A stretch of DNA of 64,000 nt from Verrucomicrobiota bacterium (lineage in GTDB: Bacteria > Verrucomicrobiota > Verrucomicrobiia > Chthoniobacterales > Terrimicrobiaceae). The stretch is from positions 1 to 64,000 of the forward strand of contig JAFKMU010000050.1 of NCBI GenBank assembly GCA_017305195.1, written 5' to 3'. Of this stretch, positions 37,701 to 47,066 are shown one piece after another. Both the position numbers and the translations under genes were made by a program. The notes under the pieces were generated by a model. It was not told where the DNA came from. It saw nothing but the letters and a program-made list of their open reading frames with translations, and made no database searches. Position 1 is the first letter of the stretch; each line of letters begins with the position of its first letter.

Positions 37701-37948
37701 TCCGAACTGAAGTAGATCAGGTTGTCGATGCCGTTCATCTGCTGCTCGATCACCTGCACGACGGAGCTCTGCACCGTCGCCGCCGAGGCGCCGGGATAGT
37801 TCACGGAAATCGCAATCGCCGGAGGCGCGATGTTCGGGTACTGCGCGATGGGCAGCTTCGTCAGCGCGAGGCCGCCTGTCAGCATGATGACCAGCGCGAT
37901 CACCCAGGCGAAAACCGGGCGATCGATGAAATACCGGGCCAGGTTCAT
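34793..37948 (-). CDS. HAE1-type RND efflux pump (AcrB-like)
   Basis: A 1051-residue pump beginning [16 protein letters not shown], the standard AcrB/MexB opening. The proton-relay pair is present ([17 protein letters not shown]), as are the second periplasmic domain and the terminal helices with [15 protein letters not shown]. It exports a broad range of drugs or hydrophobic compounds in a three-part complex. The start overlaps the adaptor stop by 4 bases. I reject the longer frame to 38068, which is a shadow of the adaptor. Confidence 0.94.
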   Translation of the reverse strand: MNLARYFIDRPVFAWVIALVIMLTGGLALTKLPIAQYPNIAPPAIAISVNYPGASAATVQSSVVQVIEQQMNGIDNLIYFSSESTKDGQMTITLTFRQGTNPDVAQVQVQNKLALATPLLPQEVQQQGIRVAKSTRNFLLVVGFVSEDGKMTDKDVADFIVSTVQDPVSRTEGVGDFQVFGSQYAMRIWLDPAKLNNYQLTPGDVRAAIAAQNVQVAAGELGGLPSVQGQQLNATVIGPTRMTTPEEFGNILLKVNADGGQVRLRDVAEVKLGAESYSITAKYNGKPASGMAIRLATGANALTTVENVKHTIEKLRPNFPAGLEVIYPLDTAPFIELSIEEVVKTLFEAIFLVFCVMYLFLQNFRATLIPTIAVPVVLLGTFGMLAAFGFSINTLTMFGMVLAIGLLVDDAIVVVENVERVMSEEGLSPLEATRKSMDQITGALIAIGLVLSAVFIPMAFFGGSTGVIYRQFSITIVSAMMLSVIVAIVLTPSLCATLLKPVEKGHSLHRKGFFGWFNRMFDRGTHRYGLTVQHILKRSARYLVIYGAVVGAMVIIMQSLPKSFLPEEDQGRMFALVTLPPGSTIENTESVLAKVRDYLLKDEGKNVEGVFTVAGFSFAGRGQNSGLAFVRMKDWAVRPGKENKVQAIAQRAMGRFMAIREAMVFPIAPPAVMELGNASGFDFQLMDVGNVGHETLMNARNQLLGMAAKDPTLVGVRPNGLNDEPQFQVEIDREKASALGLTIADINSTLSAAWGSSYVNDFVDRGRVKRVFIQGRPESRMKPDDLGTWYVRNASGQMVPFSAFATGHWTYGSPRLERYNGRPSMQIQGNASPGLSTGDAMAAMESIAAKMPPGVGFEWTGLSYEERAAGAQAGSLYIISLIVVFLCLAALYENWAIPISVLLAVPLGVFGAVLATWGRGLSNDVFLQVGILTIVGLSAKNAILIVEFAKANFEEGMDLVTAALEAARQRLRPILMTSLAFGLGVVPLAISTGAGSGGQNAIGTGVIGGTLASTFLGILLVPLFFVVIQRLFRAKPKNAPSPDKPEQPSAA

Positions 37949-39111
37949 TCGCCCTCCTTGCCGCCCTTGGCGATTTCGGAGGGAACGACCTTCGCCCCCG
38001 GAGCCGTCTTTTGCAGGCCCTCGACGATCACCCGGTCGCCGGGTTCGATGCCCTTGGTCACGAGCCATTTGTCGCCCACAATGCGGTCAGTCTCGAGGAC
38101 GCGCGCTTCGACCGTGTTGTCCGCCTTGACCACGAGCGCCACGGGCTGGCCCTTGGCATCGCGGGTCACTCCGCGCTGCGGGACGAGCAGCCCCTGGTCA
38201 TTGACACCCTCGGTGATGAGGGCGCGCACAAACATTCCCGGCAGCAAGGCCTGTTCAGGATTAGGAAAGACGGCGCGAAGGGTCACCGACCCGGTGCCCT
38301 GGTCCACGCTGACCTCGGAGAATTGCAGCGTGCCGGGATGCTCGTAGGTCGTGCCATCTTCGAGGATCAGCCTGGCTTGCGCTGCTTTTCCGCCGACGCC
38401 CTTGAGGTCGCCCTGCTGAAACTGCTTCCGCAGCCGCAGGATTTGCGCGCTGGATTGCGTGACATCCACGTAGATCGGGTCCAGTTGATACACTGTTGCC
38501 AGCGGAATGGTCTGCCCTGTGGTGACGAGGGCTCCCTCAGTCACCGAGGATCGGCCGATCCTTCCGGAAATGGGCGACATCACCTTGGTGTATTCCAGGT
38601 TGATCCGGGCGGTCTCTGCATCGGCCTTGGCGGCGGCGACATTGGCGTCGGTCTGCTTGAGTGTGGCGGAGGCATCGTCGTAGTCCTGCTTGCTGATGAC
38701 GCTGGAGGTTACGAGCTTGGCCCGGCGCTGCATGATCAGCCGAGCCACGTCGGCAGCGGCTTCAGCTCGCGCGACATTGGCCTCGGCGCTGTCGTAGGCG
38801 GCCTGATAGCGCGCCGGGTCGATCTGGTACAGTTGATCGCCTTCCTTCACATCGCTGCCTTCCTCGTAAAGGCGCTTTAATATGATGCCTCCCACCTGCG
38901 GGCGGACCTCCGCGACGCGAAAGGCCGAGGTGCGCCCGGGCAGCTCGGTGACGATCTCCACCTGCTGGGGATTGATAGTTACCACCCCGACATCCTGCGG
39001 AGGCATCTGGGGCATGCCCTTGCTGCCGGGTTTGTGTTTGCCGCAGGCTGCGAGGCCAAATCCCACACCCAGGGCGGTGGCGGCGTAGAGAAAGGTTCTG
39101 ATGTTTAGCAT
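37945..39111 (-). CDS. RND efflux periplasmic adaptor (AcrA-like lipoprotein)
   Basis: A 388-residue adaptor with a lipobox (GLAACG, Cys23), lipoyl halves ([25 protein letters not shown] around 65-90 and [18 protein letters not shown] around 165), a coiled coil between them, and a beta-barrel plus membrane-proximal domain. It pairs with the AcrB-like pump through a 4-base ATGA overlap. The start is 5 bases after the TetR stop. No outer-membrane channel gene is adjacent. Confidence 0.93.
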   Translation of the reverse strand: MLNIRTFLYAATALGVGFGLAACGKHKPGSKGMPQMPPQDVGVVTINPQQVEIVTELPGRTSAFRVAEVRPQVGGIILKRLYEEGSDVKEGDQLYQIDPARYQAAYDSAEANVARAEAAADVARLIMQRRAKLVTSSVISKQDYDDASATLKQTDANVAAAKADAETARINLEYTKVMSPISGRIGRSSVTEGALVTTGQTIPLATVYQLDPIYVDVTQSSAQILRLRKQFQQGDLKGVGGKAAQARLILEDGTTYEHPGTLQFSEVSVDQGTGSVTLRAVFPNPEQALLPGMFVRALITEGVNDQGLLVPQRGVTRDAKGQPVALVVKADNTVEARVLETDRIVGDKWLVTKGIEPGDRVIVEGLQKTAPGAKVVPSEIAKGGKEGE

Positions 39112-39116
39112 AGGAG

Positions 39117-39758
39117 TCAGTGGGAAGTGAGTGATTCGGAAGGCGGTAGGGAGGCGGTTTCTTGGCATTGCTGAAGCGCCTTGGCCACGAAGCGGAGCTG
39201 GGCGTGCACACTTTCCTCGTTGCAGTCGTGCACGTGGCCGTAACGGATGTGCGGATGCAGGGCGACGCTGAGGCAATCGAGCAGCGCCTGCGCGGTTTCT
39301 GCCACGTCCGTGGGACGAAACTCCCCGCTCGCCATGCCCTCCGTGATCAGCTGGCGAAATATATCCTGCACGAAAAGGTCGTATTCCTGGATGCACGGCC
39401 ACACTTCCTCGACCGCCGTCGCCACCAGTTTAAAGGTCTGCCGCTCGTTCCGAAGCATCTCCGTGTGAAAATGAAAAATGCTCAGTACGCACAGGGAAAG
39501 ACGTTCCATCGAGTTCCCCGGCAAGCCGACGATTTCGGTTAATTTCCCCTTCAACGTCGCGATATTCCGCTCGGCGCAGGACTCCAGGATGGCGTTCCGG
39601 GAGGGGAAAAACTTGTAAATGTTTGCCGTCGACATTCGAAGCTCCGCCGCGATGTCCGCCACCGTGGTCTTCATAAACCCATATTGGCGAAAGAGTTCAT
39701 CCGCCTTTGTCATGATTCGAAGGCGTGTCTCTTCCTTGCTGGAGCGGGTCGAAGTCAT
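39117..39758 (-). CDS. TetR-family regulator of the efflux operon
   Basis: A 213-residue protein with the TetR helix-turn-helix (TTVADIAAELRMSTANIYKFF, about residues 30-52) and an all-helical ligand domain. It is the first gene of a tetR-adaptor-pump-marR run with gaps of 5, -4 and 4 bases, so it very likely represses its own operon. I use the ATG at 39758; another start at 39815 would add 19 residues in an AT-rich stretch. Confidence 0.88.
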   Translation of the reverse strand: MTSTRSSKEETRLRIMTKADELFRQYGFMKTTVADIAAELRMSTANIYKFFPSRNAILESCAERNIATLKGKLTEIVGLPGNSMERLSLCVLSIFHFHTEMLRNERQTFKLVATAVEEVWPCIQEYDLFVQDIFRQLITEGMASGEFRPTDVAETAQALLDCLSVALHPHIRYGHVHDCNEESVHAQLRFVAKALQQCQETASLPPSESLTSH

Positions 39759-39803
39759 TGGGTGATGAAAAGCGTAACTCGTCACAAACTGCTTCACAAG
39801 ATT

Positions 39804-39827
39804 ATTTATTAACATGATTAAATAAAT
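39804..39827. promoter_or_regulatory. AT-rich inverted repeat upstream of tetR
   Basis: ATTTATTAA (39804-39812) faces TTAAATAAAT (39818-39827), an imperfect palindrome with one extra base in one arm, 46 bases upstream of the tetR ATG and upstream of the divergent hydrolase gene. It is a plausible TetR operator or a promoter core. Confidence 0.4.
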
Positions 39828-39898
39828 GGAGGCTAAATGTCGGTAAGGGTCTTCGCGGATTGCGGCGCTGCCGGGTTTTGCCTATACGAGATGTTCCC

Positions 39899-40669
39899 AT
39901 GAATCTCAGATTCGCTCGACTCCCCGGCGCCGTTCTCGCGGCATCCCTTCTCTCTGTTTCATTCGCCTCGGCTCAGGAAGTCTGGCCGATGCCCAAAGTA
40001 TTGCCGGCTTTGCCGCCCGGCGTGACGCAATCCACGTTCCCTTTGCCCCGGGTGGAATGGGTGACGCGAGTCTCCGCCACCAATGAAAAGGCCCAGAAGG
40101 TCAAGGACTCGGTCAACCTGATCTTTGACGGAGATTCCATCACCGATGGCTGGCAGTCGGGCGGTCAGCAGGTCTGGGCGGAGCATTACGGAAAGCTTGG
40201 CGCCTTTGATTTCGGCATCAGCGGAGACCGCACCGAGCATCTCCTCTGGAGGCTTTCCAGTGGTCAGGTGGACGGCTTCAAACCCAAGCTCGTTGCCATC
40301 ATGATCGGGACGAACAACCTCGGCGCCCGCCAGTCGGTGGAAGACACCATCGCCGGGGTGAAGGCGGTCGTGGCCGAGTACCGCAAGCGTCTGCCGGATT
40401 CCGTGATCCTGCTCCAGGCCATCTTTCCCCGTGGAGCGAAACCCGAAGACCCCTATCGCGCCAAGATCAAGGCGGTGAACGCGGAAATCGCCAAGCTCGC
40501 CGACGGTGACAAGGTGATCTACGTCGATTTCGGCGACAAGTTCCTCGAGCCCGACGGCTCCCTGAGCCCGAAGATCATGCCCGATGCGCTGCATCCGAAT
40601 GCCGCCGGTTACCAGATCTGGGCCGAGGCGATCCAGCCGATCATCGACAAGTACTTCCCTGCGAAATAA
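39899..40669 (+). CDS. Secreted SGNH/GDSL hydrolase
   Basis: A 256-residue exported esterase-like protein (signal ending SVSFASAQ). The SGNH blocks are clear: LIFDGDSITDGW (block I, nucleophile Ser), GISGDRTEHLLWRL (block II, Gly), GTNNLG (block III, Asn) and DALHPNAAGY (block V, Asp and His). It resembles the platelet-activating-factor acetylhydrolase/sialate-esterase-like branch, often linked to carbohydrate deacetylation in Verrucomicrobiota. The start at 39899 gives a normal signal peptide. Confidence 0.88.
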   Translation: MNLRFARLPGAVLAASLLSVSFASAQEVWPMPKVLPALPPGVTQSTFPLPRVEWVTRVSATNEKAQKVKDSVNLIFDGDSITDGWQSGGQQVWAEHYGKLGAFDFGISGDRTEHLLWRLSSGQVDGFKPKLVAIMIGTNNLGARQSVEDTIAGVKAVVAEYRKRLPDSVILLQAIFPRGAKPEDPYRAKIKAVNAEIAKLADGDKVIYVDFGDKFLEPDGSLSPKIMPDALHPNAAGYQIWAEAIQPIIDKYFPAK

Positions 40670-40684
40670 CGACCTAAGCCGCCC

Positions 40685-40710
40685 GCGCGCCCCCGCAGAG
40701 GAGGGCGCGC
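40685..40710. terminator. Bidirectional hairpin between convergent genes
   Basis: GCGCGCCC (40685-40692) and GGGCGCGC (40703-40710) form a perfect 8-bp GC stem with a 10-base loop between the SGNH hydrolase (+) and ilvD (-). The plus-strand side has a short T-run at 40732-40735 only, so termination is likely but not classic. Confidence 0.6.
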
Positions 40711-40725
40711 AGACGGCAAACTTTT

Positions 40726-42414
40726 CTAAAGCTCCGGGGTCCGGAGCACCGCGCCGGTGTCGGCGCTCGTCACCATCGACGCGTAGCGCGCGAGGTAGCC
40801 GTGCTTCACTTTCGGCTCCGGGCGTTTCCAGGCGGCCTTGCGCCCGGCCAGCACTTCATCGCTCACCAGCAGTGAGATTTTCCGATTCGGGATGTCGATT
40901 TCGATCTTGTCGCCCGCTTCCACAAAAGCCAGCGGACCGCCCGCTGCCGCCTCTGGCGAGATATGGCCGATGGCTCCGCCACGCGTCGCGCCGGAGAAGC
41001 GGCCATCAGTAATGAGCGCCACGCTTTCCCCGAGTCCGCGTCCTGCGATGGAGGCCGTCGGTGCGAGCATTTCCTGCATGCCGGGACCGCCGCGCGGCCC
41101 TTCGTAGCGGATCACCACCACGTCGCCCGCCTTCACCTGGCCGGTGAGGATGCCGACATTCGCGTCGTCCTGGGAATCGAAAATCACCGCCGTGCCGGTG
41201 AATTGCATCATCGACGGAGCCACGCCCGCCGCCTTCACCACGCAGCCATCTGGAGCGAGATTGCCGAAGAGAATCGCCAGTCCGCCGCGCTCCGAGTAGG
41301 CGCGATCCCACGGGCGGATCACCTCGAGGTCTTTCACCTCCGCCTCCGAGATCACCTCGCCGAGCGTGCGGCCCGTGACGGTGATCGCCTCGCGGTGCAA
41401 CTGCCCCTCGCGCTCATCCAGCGTCTTGAGGATCGCCCCGATGCCGCCCGCGCGGTCGATGTCCTCCATATGGTGGATGCCCGATGGCGCGACCTTGCAG
41501 ATCTGCGGAGTGCGCGCCGCGATGGTGTTAAAGTCCTCCATGCTCAGCGGCACCCCGGCCTCGCGGGCGATGGCCAGCGTGTGCAGGATCGTATTCGACG
41601 AACCTCCCATCGCCATGTCGAGGGCGAGTGCATTTTCAAAGGCCTGCCGCGTCAGGATGTCCGACGGGCGGATGTTGTCGCGCACGAGGCGGATGATCGC
41701 CCGGCCCGCCTCGGCAAAGAGCGCGTCACGCGCTGGGTCGGTTGCCAGGATGGAACCATTGCCCGGCAGAGCCAGACCCAGCGCCTCGCAAAGGCAGTTC
41801 ATGGAATTCGCCGTGAACATCCCCGAGCACGACCCGCAGGTGGGGCAGGCCAGCCGCTCCATCGAGTCGAGCTGGTTCTCGGTGATCTTGTTGGCGGAAA
41901 GCTGGCCGACGGCTTCAAAGACCGAGGCGAGGTTGAGCGCCTTGCCCGTCTCGGGATCGCGTCCCGCCGCCATGGGGCCGCCGGAGACGAACACGGTGGG
42001 GATGTTTACCCGCGCCGCCGCCATCATCATGCCGGGCACGATCTTGTCGCAGTTCGGAATGCACACCATGCCGTCGAAGCAATGGGCGCGCAGCATCGTC
42101 TCGACGGAATCCGCGATCAGCTCGCGCGAGGCGAGCGAGTACTTCATGCCCGCATGACCCATGGCGATGCCGTCATCCACGCCGATCGTGTTAAACTCAA
42201 ATGGCACGCCGCCCGCCGCGCGCACGGCCTCGCGCACCTTTTGCCCCACGACATCGAGATGCGCGTGGCCGGGGATGATCTGCACGAAGGAATTGGCGAT
42301 CGCGATGAAGGGCTTGTCCCAATCCTCCTCGGATTGAAGGACGCCCGTGGCGCGTAAAAGACTGCGGTGGGGAGCGCGGTTTGCGCCTTTTTTGATGGTG
42401 TCGCTGATGGCCAT
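40726..42414 (-). CDS. ilvD: Dihydroxy-acid dehydratase
   Basis: This iron-sulfur enzyme dehydrates 2,3-dihydroxy-isovalerate and -methylvalerate in valine, leucine and isoleucine synthesis. The 562-residue protein has cluster and active-site motifs [11 protein letters not shown] and [18 protein letters not shown], plus GRFSGATRG near the C-terminus. Length is normal. It is divergent from a LysR gene 86 bases away, which suggests control by that regulator. No other branched-chain genes are near. Confidence 0.95.
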   Translation of the reverse strand: MAISDTIKKGANRAPHRSLLRATGVLQSEEDWDKPFIAIANSFVQIIPGHAHLDVVGQKVREAVRAAGGVPFEFNTIGVDDGIAMGHAGMKYSLASRELIADSVETMLRAHCFDGMVCIPNCDKIVPGMMMAAARVNIPTVFVSGGPMAAGRDPETGKALNLASVFEAVGQLSANKITENQLDSMERLACPTCGSCSGMFTANSMNCLCEALGLALPGNGSILATDPARDALFAEAGRAIIRLVRDNIRPSDILTRQAFENALALDMAMGGSSNTILHTLAIAREAGVPLSMEDFNTIAARTPQICKVAPSGIHHMEDIDRAGGIGAILKTLDEREGQLHREAITVTGRTLGEVISEAEVKDLEVIRPWDRAYSERGGLAILFGNLAPDGCVVKAAGVAPSMMQFTGTAVIFDSQDDANVGILTGQVKAGDVVVIRYEGPRGGPGMQEMLAPTASIAGRGLGESVALITDGRFSGATRGGAIGHISPEAAAGGPLAFVEAGDKIEIDIPNRKISLLVSDEVLAGRKAAWKRPEPKVKHGYLARYASMVTSADTGAVLRTPEL

Positions 42415-42473
42415 GTTTGCGGTTGCTTGCCCCGGAGTATCGCGGATTTGTGGTATATGATGGAATGACTTGT

Positions 42474-42495
42474 TTTGATCGCATATGATATCAAA
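42474..42495. promoter_or_regulatory. LysR-type dyad between ilvD and lysR
   Basis: TTTGAT (42474-42479) and ATCAAA (42490-42495) are perfect 6-bp arms with a 10-base spacer, just before the LysR start at 42501. The T-N11-A style dyad and its location fit LysR self-regulation and control of ilvD. Confidence 0.5.
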
Positions 42496-42500
42496 TCGGT

Positions 42501-43394
42501 ATGGATTACACCCTGCGCGAACTCGAGTGCTTCACCGCCGTGGCCGAGGAGCTTTCTTTCACCCGCGCCGCGCGGCGTCTCCATCTCGCCCAGCCGCCGC
42601 TTTCCCGGCATATCCGCACCCTGGAGGAGAGGCTCGGCGCTCAGCTCTTCGACCGGCAGGGCCGCACCGTGGCCATGACCCCCGCCGGGCGGCTTTTTTA
42701 TGAGGAAAGCCGGGGCATCCTTGCCCAGCTCGTGCGGGCAGGGGAACTGGCTCGACGCTCCGCCATGGGCGAAAGCGAACGCCTGCGCATCGGCTTCGTC
42801 AGCGCGGTCCTCGGGCCGGAGATTGCCCGCGTCCTGCGCGTCTTCCGCGAGACGCATCCCACCGTGCAACTCATGCTCCACGATCTGCCGCCCGCCGAGC
42901 AGATGCGCCTTATCGCGGAGGGGCGTCTCGATGCGGGCTTCGTCGGCCTGACTCCGGTCGAGCGCCCGACTGGCATTCGCTTCATTCGCTGGCGCAAGGA
43001 GCGCGTTCTCGCCTACGTGCCCTCGGGTCATCGGCTCGCCCGACAGGCAAAGATCGACCTTGCGGAGCTGACGGGCGAGCGGTTCGTCGCCGTCTCCAGC
43101 GAGGCTGCGCCCGCCTTTGCCGTCTTCATCCAGGACATCTGCCGCAAGGCCGGCTTCCGTCCCCGTGTCGTCCTCGAGTCCGCCCGCGCCCAGGCCGTCG
43201 CGGTCATGGTGGCTGCTGGCTCCGGCGTGGCCTTGCTCCCCGAGTCGCTGTCGGAGTTTACCGGCGGCTCGGCGGTGGCGATTCCCTTGAAAAAGCCCGT
43301 CGACATCGAACATGTCTTTGCTGTTTCGTCGGCCCGCTTATCCGCAGCGATGGATGATTTTCTCGCCGCCTTGAAAAAAACCTCCGAGACGTAA
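42501..43394 (+). CDS. LysR-family transcriptional regulator
   Basis: A 297-residue regulator. The N-terminal winged helix reads [20 protein letters not shown] with [15 protein letters not shown], followed by a periplasmic-binding-protein-like effector domain (about 90-290). The closest appearance is the CbbR/BenM/CatM group that senses small acids. Divergence from ilvD suggests it controls that gene; the effector is unknown. Confidence 0.9.
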   Translation: MDYTLRELECFTAVAEELSFTRAARRLHLAQPPLSRHIRTLEERLGAQLFDRQGRTVAMTPAGRLFYEESRGILAQLVRAGELARRSAMGESERLRIGFVSAVLGPEIARVLRVFRETHPTVQLMLHDLPPAEQMRLIAEGRLDAGFVGLTPVERPTGIRFIRWRKERVLAYVPSGHRLARQAKIDLAELTGERFVAVSSEAAPAFAVFIQDICRKAGFRPRVVLESARAQAVAVMVAAGSGVALLPESLSEFTGGSAVAIPLKKPVDIEHVFAVSSARLSAAMDDFLAALKKTSET

Positions 43395-43489
43395 CCTGAC
43401 GCATCAAGCAACTGGACAGGCCCGGAGAAAACCGGAAGGCTCAACCATGGACTTGGAAGGCCGCTCCCCATGTTGTGTTCCACGTCAGG
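43395..43489 (+). other. Possible structured leader spanning the FGE start
   Basis: CCTGACG (43395-43401), immediately after the LysR stop, is complementary to CGTCAGG (43483-43489), enclosing a smaller CCGG/CCGG hairpin (43421-43434 region) and the FGE ATG at 43447. The right arm lies within coding sequence. It could form an RNA structure affecting translation; a 7-base match over this distance may also be chance. Confidence 0.25.
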
Positions 43490-44409
43490 AGCCTCGGGGC
43501 CTGCCGCTTTCCACCGCCGGGATCGTTTCCTGCGGCTGCAAGGTCTCGCATTTTGCCGCAAACCTCATCCAGCTTCCCGGCGGCAGGTTTCTCATGGGCA
43601 CGGATTCGCCCGAGCGCTGGGAGGCCGATGGCGAGGGACCGGTGCGCGAGGTGGAGCTTTCCCCCTTTTCCATCGACGCCGCCACGGTTTCAAACGATGA
43701 GTTCGCCGCCTTCGTGCGGGACTCCGGCTACGTCACCGAGGCGGAGTGTATCGGCTCATCCTTTGTCTTCTGGAAACAACTCCCCAAGGCCTGGCAGCGG
43801 CGCGGCCTGCCGGGACGAAGCATGCCCGGGGCGGACTGGTGGATTCTGGTCAAGGGCGCCTCGTGGAAGCATCCGGAGGGCCCGGGTTCCGACCTGCGCG
43901 GAAAGAACGATCATCCCGTCGTTCATATCTCGTGGAATGACGCCGCCGCCTTTGCCCGATGGGCGGGAAAACGCCTGCCGACCGAGGCAGAGTGGGAATA
44001 CGCCGCACGCGGCGGGTTGGAACAAAAGCTCTACCCGTGGGGAGACGAACTGACGCCCGGCGGCAAACACCGCTGCAACATCTGGCAGGGAAAATTCCCG
44101 GATGAGAATCGCCCGGAGGATGGTCATTTATGGACTGCTCCCGTCCGGAGCTACGAGCCCAATGGCTTCGGACTCTACCAGACCTCCGGCAACGTCTGGG
44201 AGTGGTGCTCCGATTTCTGGGGCACGCGCTGGCCGGCAGGCCCTCTGCGCAATCCCCGGGGAGCTTCGTTCGGAGAAGAGCGAGTGATCCGGGGCGGCTC
44301 CTTTCTCTGTCACGCTTCGTACTGCAATCGCTACCGCGTCGCAGCCCGCACCCGCATCACTCCCGACTCGGCGACGAGCCACTGCGGGTTTCGCTGTGCC
44401 GCGGACTAA
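43447..44409 (+). CDS. Formylglycine-generating enzyme (sulfatase-activating)
   Basis: This 320-residue enzyme is expected to oxidise a Cys in sulfatases to formylglycine. It has a CC-P N-terminal motif (SPCCVPRQEP) seen in some bacterial members, the fold block LPGGRFLMGTD, HPVVHISWNDAAAFARWAGKRLPTEAEWEYAARG (split over about 150-185), NVWEWCSDFW and the catalytic pair GGSFLCHASYC (Cys287, Cys292). Both active-site Cys are present, unlike many FGE-fold relatives. It converges on the sulfate-binding gene. Confidence 0.9.
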   Translation: MDLEGRSPCCVPRQEPRGLPLSTAGIVSCGCKVSHFAANLIQLPGGRFLMGTDSPERWEADGEGPVREVELSPFSIDAATVSNDEFAAFVRDSGYVTEAECIGSSFVFWKQLPKAWQRRGLPGRSMPGADWWILVKGASWKHPEGPGSDLRGKNDHPVVHISWNDAAAFARWAGKRLPTEAEWEYAARGGLEQKLYPWGDELTPGGKHRCNIWQGKFPDENRPEDGHLWTAPVRSYEPNGFGLYQTSGNVWEWCSDFWGTRWPAGPLRNPRGASFGEERVIRGGSFLCHASYCNRYRVAARTRITPDSATSHCGFRCAAD

Positions 44410-44431
44410 GGAGAGAAAAGTCCGCGGCACA
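44395..44431. terminator. Perfect 13-bp hairpin overlapping the FGE stop
   Basis: TGTGCCGCGGACT (44395-44407) and AGTCCGCGGCACA (44419-44431) are exactly complementary with an 11-base loop. The left arm contains the last codons of FGE, and the TAA stop begins at its end. It lies between two convergent genes and is probably a shared transcription terminator, though it lacks a long T-tract. Confidence 0.6.
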
Positions 44432-44451
44432 ACGATGCTACCCAATCCAGT

Positions 44452-45483
44452 CTACTTGCCGGTAGGCTGATAAATCTGGTCAAACACGCCGCCGTCGGCG
44501 AAGTGCTCCTTCTGCGCCTTCTTCCAGCCGCCGAAGGTGTCGTCGATCGTCACGAGGTCCACCTTGGCAAACTTGTCGGCGTACTTCTTGAGGATCTCGG
44601 GATTCGACGGGCGGTAGAAGTTCTTAGCCGCGATCTCCTGTCCCTCGTCGCTGTAGAGATACTTCAGGTACTCCGTGGCGACTTCACGCGTGCCCTTTTT
44701 ATCCACCACCTTGTCGACCACCGTCACGGGCGGTTCGGCCAGGATGCTGAGCGAGGGCGTCACGATCTCAAACTGGTCGGGCTTTTCCTTCAGCGAAAGA
44801 TAAGCCTCGTTTTCCCAAGCGAGCAGCACGTCGCCGAGACCGCGCTCGGTGAACGTGATCGTCGCGCCCCGTGCGCCGGAATCGAGCACCGGCACGTGCT
44901 TGAAGAGCTCCGCCACGAAGGCCTTGGCCTTCTCCGGGTCGCCGCCGTTTTTCTTCAGCGCATCGGCCCAGGCCGCGAGGTAGTTCCAGCGCGCTCCGCC
45001 CGAGGTCTTCGGGTTTGGCGTGATGACTTCGATGCCCGGCTTCACCAGGTCGCTCCAGTCCTTGATGCCCTTGGGGTTTCCCTTGCGGACGAGGAAGACG
45101 ATGGTCGAGGTGTACGGCGAGCTGTTGTTGGGCAGGCGGCTCTGCCAGTCGGCCGGGATCAGGTCGCCCTTGTCGTGCAGGGCGTCGAGATCAGCCGCCA
45201 GCGCGAGCGTGGCCACGTCGGCGTTGAGTCCGTCGATGATGGCGCGGGCCTGCTTGCCCGAGCCGCCGTGGGACTGGTCGACCTTGACCGTATCGCCGGT
45301 CTTGCCCTGCCAGTATTTGGCAAAGGCCGCGTTGTACTGGTCGTAAAGCTCGCGGGTCGGGTCGTAGGAGACGTTGAGCAGGTTGATATCCTTGGCGATG
45401 CCAGCGGAGATTCCCGCCGCGAGGGCGAGAATCGGGACCGCGATGCGCAGGGCCTTGGCCGGAGAGGTGAGACGAATCTTCAT
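44452..45483 (-). CDS. sbp: Sulfate ABC transporter substrate-binding protein
   Basis: A 343-residue periplasmic binding protein with a signal peptide (ending GISAGIAKD). The diagnostic opening [17 protein letters not shown], the [10 protein letters not shown] loop and [16 protein letters not shown] match Sbp/CysP sulfate or thiosulfate receptors. The permease and ATPase genes (cysT, cysW, cysA) are not adjacent, so partners must be elsewhere or the protein may serve another transporter. It follows the porin gene by 39 bases. Confidence 0.93.
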   Translation of the reverse strand: MKIRLTSPAKALRIAVPILALAAGISAGIAKDINLLNVSYDPTRELYDQYNAAFAKYWQGKTGDTVKVDQSHGGSGKQARAIIDGLNADVATLALAADLDALHDKGDLIPADWQSRLPNNSSPYTSTIVFLVRKGNPKGIKDWSDLVKPGIEVITPNPKTSGGARWNYLAAWADALKKNGGDPEKAKAFVAELFKHVPVLDSGARGATITFTERGLGDVLLAWENEAYLSLKEKPDQFEIVTPSLSILAEPPVTVVDKVVDKKGTREVATEYLKYLYSDEGQEIAAKNFYRPSNPEILKKYADKFAKVDLVTIDDTFGGWKKAQKEHFADGGVFDQIYQPTGK

Positions 45484-45522
45484 GGTGTTATGAAGTGATG
45501 TGTTTTTTGGATGTGGTAATAC

Positions 45523-46968
45523 TTAGAAGGTCACGCCCAGCTGGAAACCCAGCACGGTGGCGTTGGCGATGTTGCCGGTGGCTCCGGGGCGGATGATGTA
45601 CTGGAGGTCGGGCTGCACATAGGCCCACTGGTTGACCTGGATGCGATAGGAGAACTCCAGCACGCCCTCGTAGCTCTGGATCGCGCGTCCGCGGCTCTCG
45701 TCGACGTCGGCTTTGACATCGCTGTAGTCGCCGTAGGCAAAGGCAATACCCAGCTGGTCGTTGTCCCGCGTCGGGATGAGGCCCTTGTAGGCGAGTCCCG
45801 TCTGGAAGTAGAAGGGCACGCTGGCCTGGAAGGCCGGAGCGACGTTGAACAAGCTGAAGAAGTACAGGCCCTGCTCGCTCAGCTTCGGCTTCTCCGCCTT
45901 GAAGTCCTTGCCATCGGCCACGCTCTTGCCATCCGACGGTCCCTTGCCCAGCACTGGTGCGGGAGCTTCAGGCGAAGGCTCGCGGAACAGCTGCTGGTCG
46001 ACCTGGAAGTACACCAGCGTGCGCTGGTCATATGGCGTGCCGCGGAACCCCGTATTCTCTACTCCCCAGTAGATGAAGCCCGCGGCGTACTTGCCCGGCA
46101 GCTTCGACGAGCCGATCTTCGGTGTGAATCCGGCCTCCGTCAGCCAGTACAGGCCGTTCAGCTCGGGATCGATCTGGTAACCGGCGAAGTTCAGGCCGTG
46201 GTTGCTCGTATTGGTCGCATTCGGGATCGCAAGGTAGAGACCCGACTGGGCGTAAAACCAATCCGCCGGGCTGATCTTGCCATAGCCGCCCCAGGCGCCA
46301 TAGCTGCCACCCCACGGGATGCCGTTTGCGCTGATGCCCTTGCCCGAGGTGTAGGTGTTGTTCAGGAAGAACTTGCTCAGCGGCTGGTTGATGAAGATAT
46401 CCGTCGGGTTCTGCCAGCCACCCGAGAGGGTGAGGAATTTCTTGATGCCGAAGAGCTCCGGCGTGGTGTAGGTCGCGTACGCATTCTGGAAACGCCAGAG
46501 ACGACCGCCCTGGAAGGTGCTCGGTGCGAAGTTGCCGCTCGCGCCGACCCATTTGTTCACGCCTGCGCCGCCGCGATACCGGATATCCGAGTACAGCGAG
46601 AGCCCTTCAAGCGCTTCCCATCCGGTCAGCTTGGCCACGTCGAGCGTACCCTTGAATTTCCACTCGTCATCGTAGCCGAAGCGCTGCTGCAGGCCGCCGT
46701 CGACGTTCCAGAGGAAGTTGGCCTTCCACTCGACCCCGAGCTTCAGTCCGTGCTCCTCGAGCGTGTCGCGCACGCCGAACCAGTTGCCCGTGGCGTATTT
46801 TCCGTTCCACCACTCGGCGAGCAGCGACTTGCTGTCGCTGAGAGATGCGTCACTGGTGGAAATGACGGATTTGTTTTCGATGGATTGCGCCAGGGTTTCA
46901 CCGGACGTGAGCCCCACCGCTGTGGTCGCGACCGCTATGGCCGCCGAGAGAGTTTGAATGCGTTTCAT
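45523..46968 (-). CDS. OprB-like outer-membrane porin
   Basis: A 481-residue protein with a signal peptide (cleaved near GETLAQS), the OprB-family start WWNGKYATGNWFGVRDTLEEHG, and a long beta-barrel alternation ending in an aromatic C-terminus (GVTF). OprB-type porins pass carbohydrates. Here it sits between a YezD-type gene and a sulfate-binding protein, so it may pass sulfate esters, sulfated sugars or sulfonates instead. That is inference from context. Confidence 0.85.
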   Translation of the reverse strand: MKRIQTLSAAIAVATTAVGLTSGETLAQSIENKSVISTSDASLSDSKSLLAEWWNGKYATGNWFGVRDTLEEHGLKLGVEWKANFLWNVDGGLQQRFGYDDEWKFKGTLDVAKLTGWEALEGLSLYSDIRYRGGAGVNKWVGASGNFAPSTFQGGRLWRFQNAYATYTTPELFGIKKFLTLSGGWQNPTDIFINQPLSKFFLNNTYTSGKGISANGIPWGGSYGAWGGYGKISPADWFYAQSGLYLAIPNATNTSNHGLNFAGYQIDPELNGLYWLTEAGFTPKIGSSKLPGKYAAGFIYWGVENTGFRGTPYDQRTLVYFQVDQQLFREPSPEAPAPVLGKGPSDGKSVADGKDFKAEKPKLSEQGLYFFSLFNVAPAFQASVPFYFQTGLAYKGLIPTRDNDQLGIAFAYGDYSDVKADVDESRGRAIQSYEGVLEFSYRIQVNQWAYVQPDLQYIIRPGATGNIANATVLGFQLGVTF

Positions 46969-47066
46969 TGTTTTTAGGCATTCCCGAACTCCAGCGGTCT
47001 GGTCGTTGGAAAAGAAGTGGTTCAGGCGGCCTCCAGAGAACTGGTCGGCAAAAGGGAATCGACTCG

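Noticed and set aside
35525-38347. 940-residue plus-strand open frame
   Set aside because: Antisense to the AcrB-like pump and its adaptor, rich in His, Arg and Glu, with no family pattern.
43395-43446. SAM-I riboswitch before the FGE gene
   Set aside because: Only short strings resemble the class. The P2 to P4 layout is missing and the gap is too short without entering the coding region.
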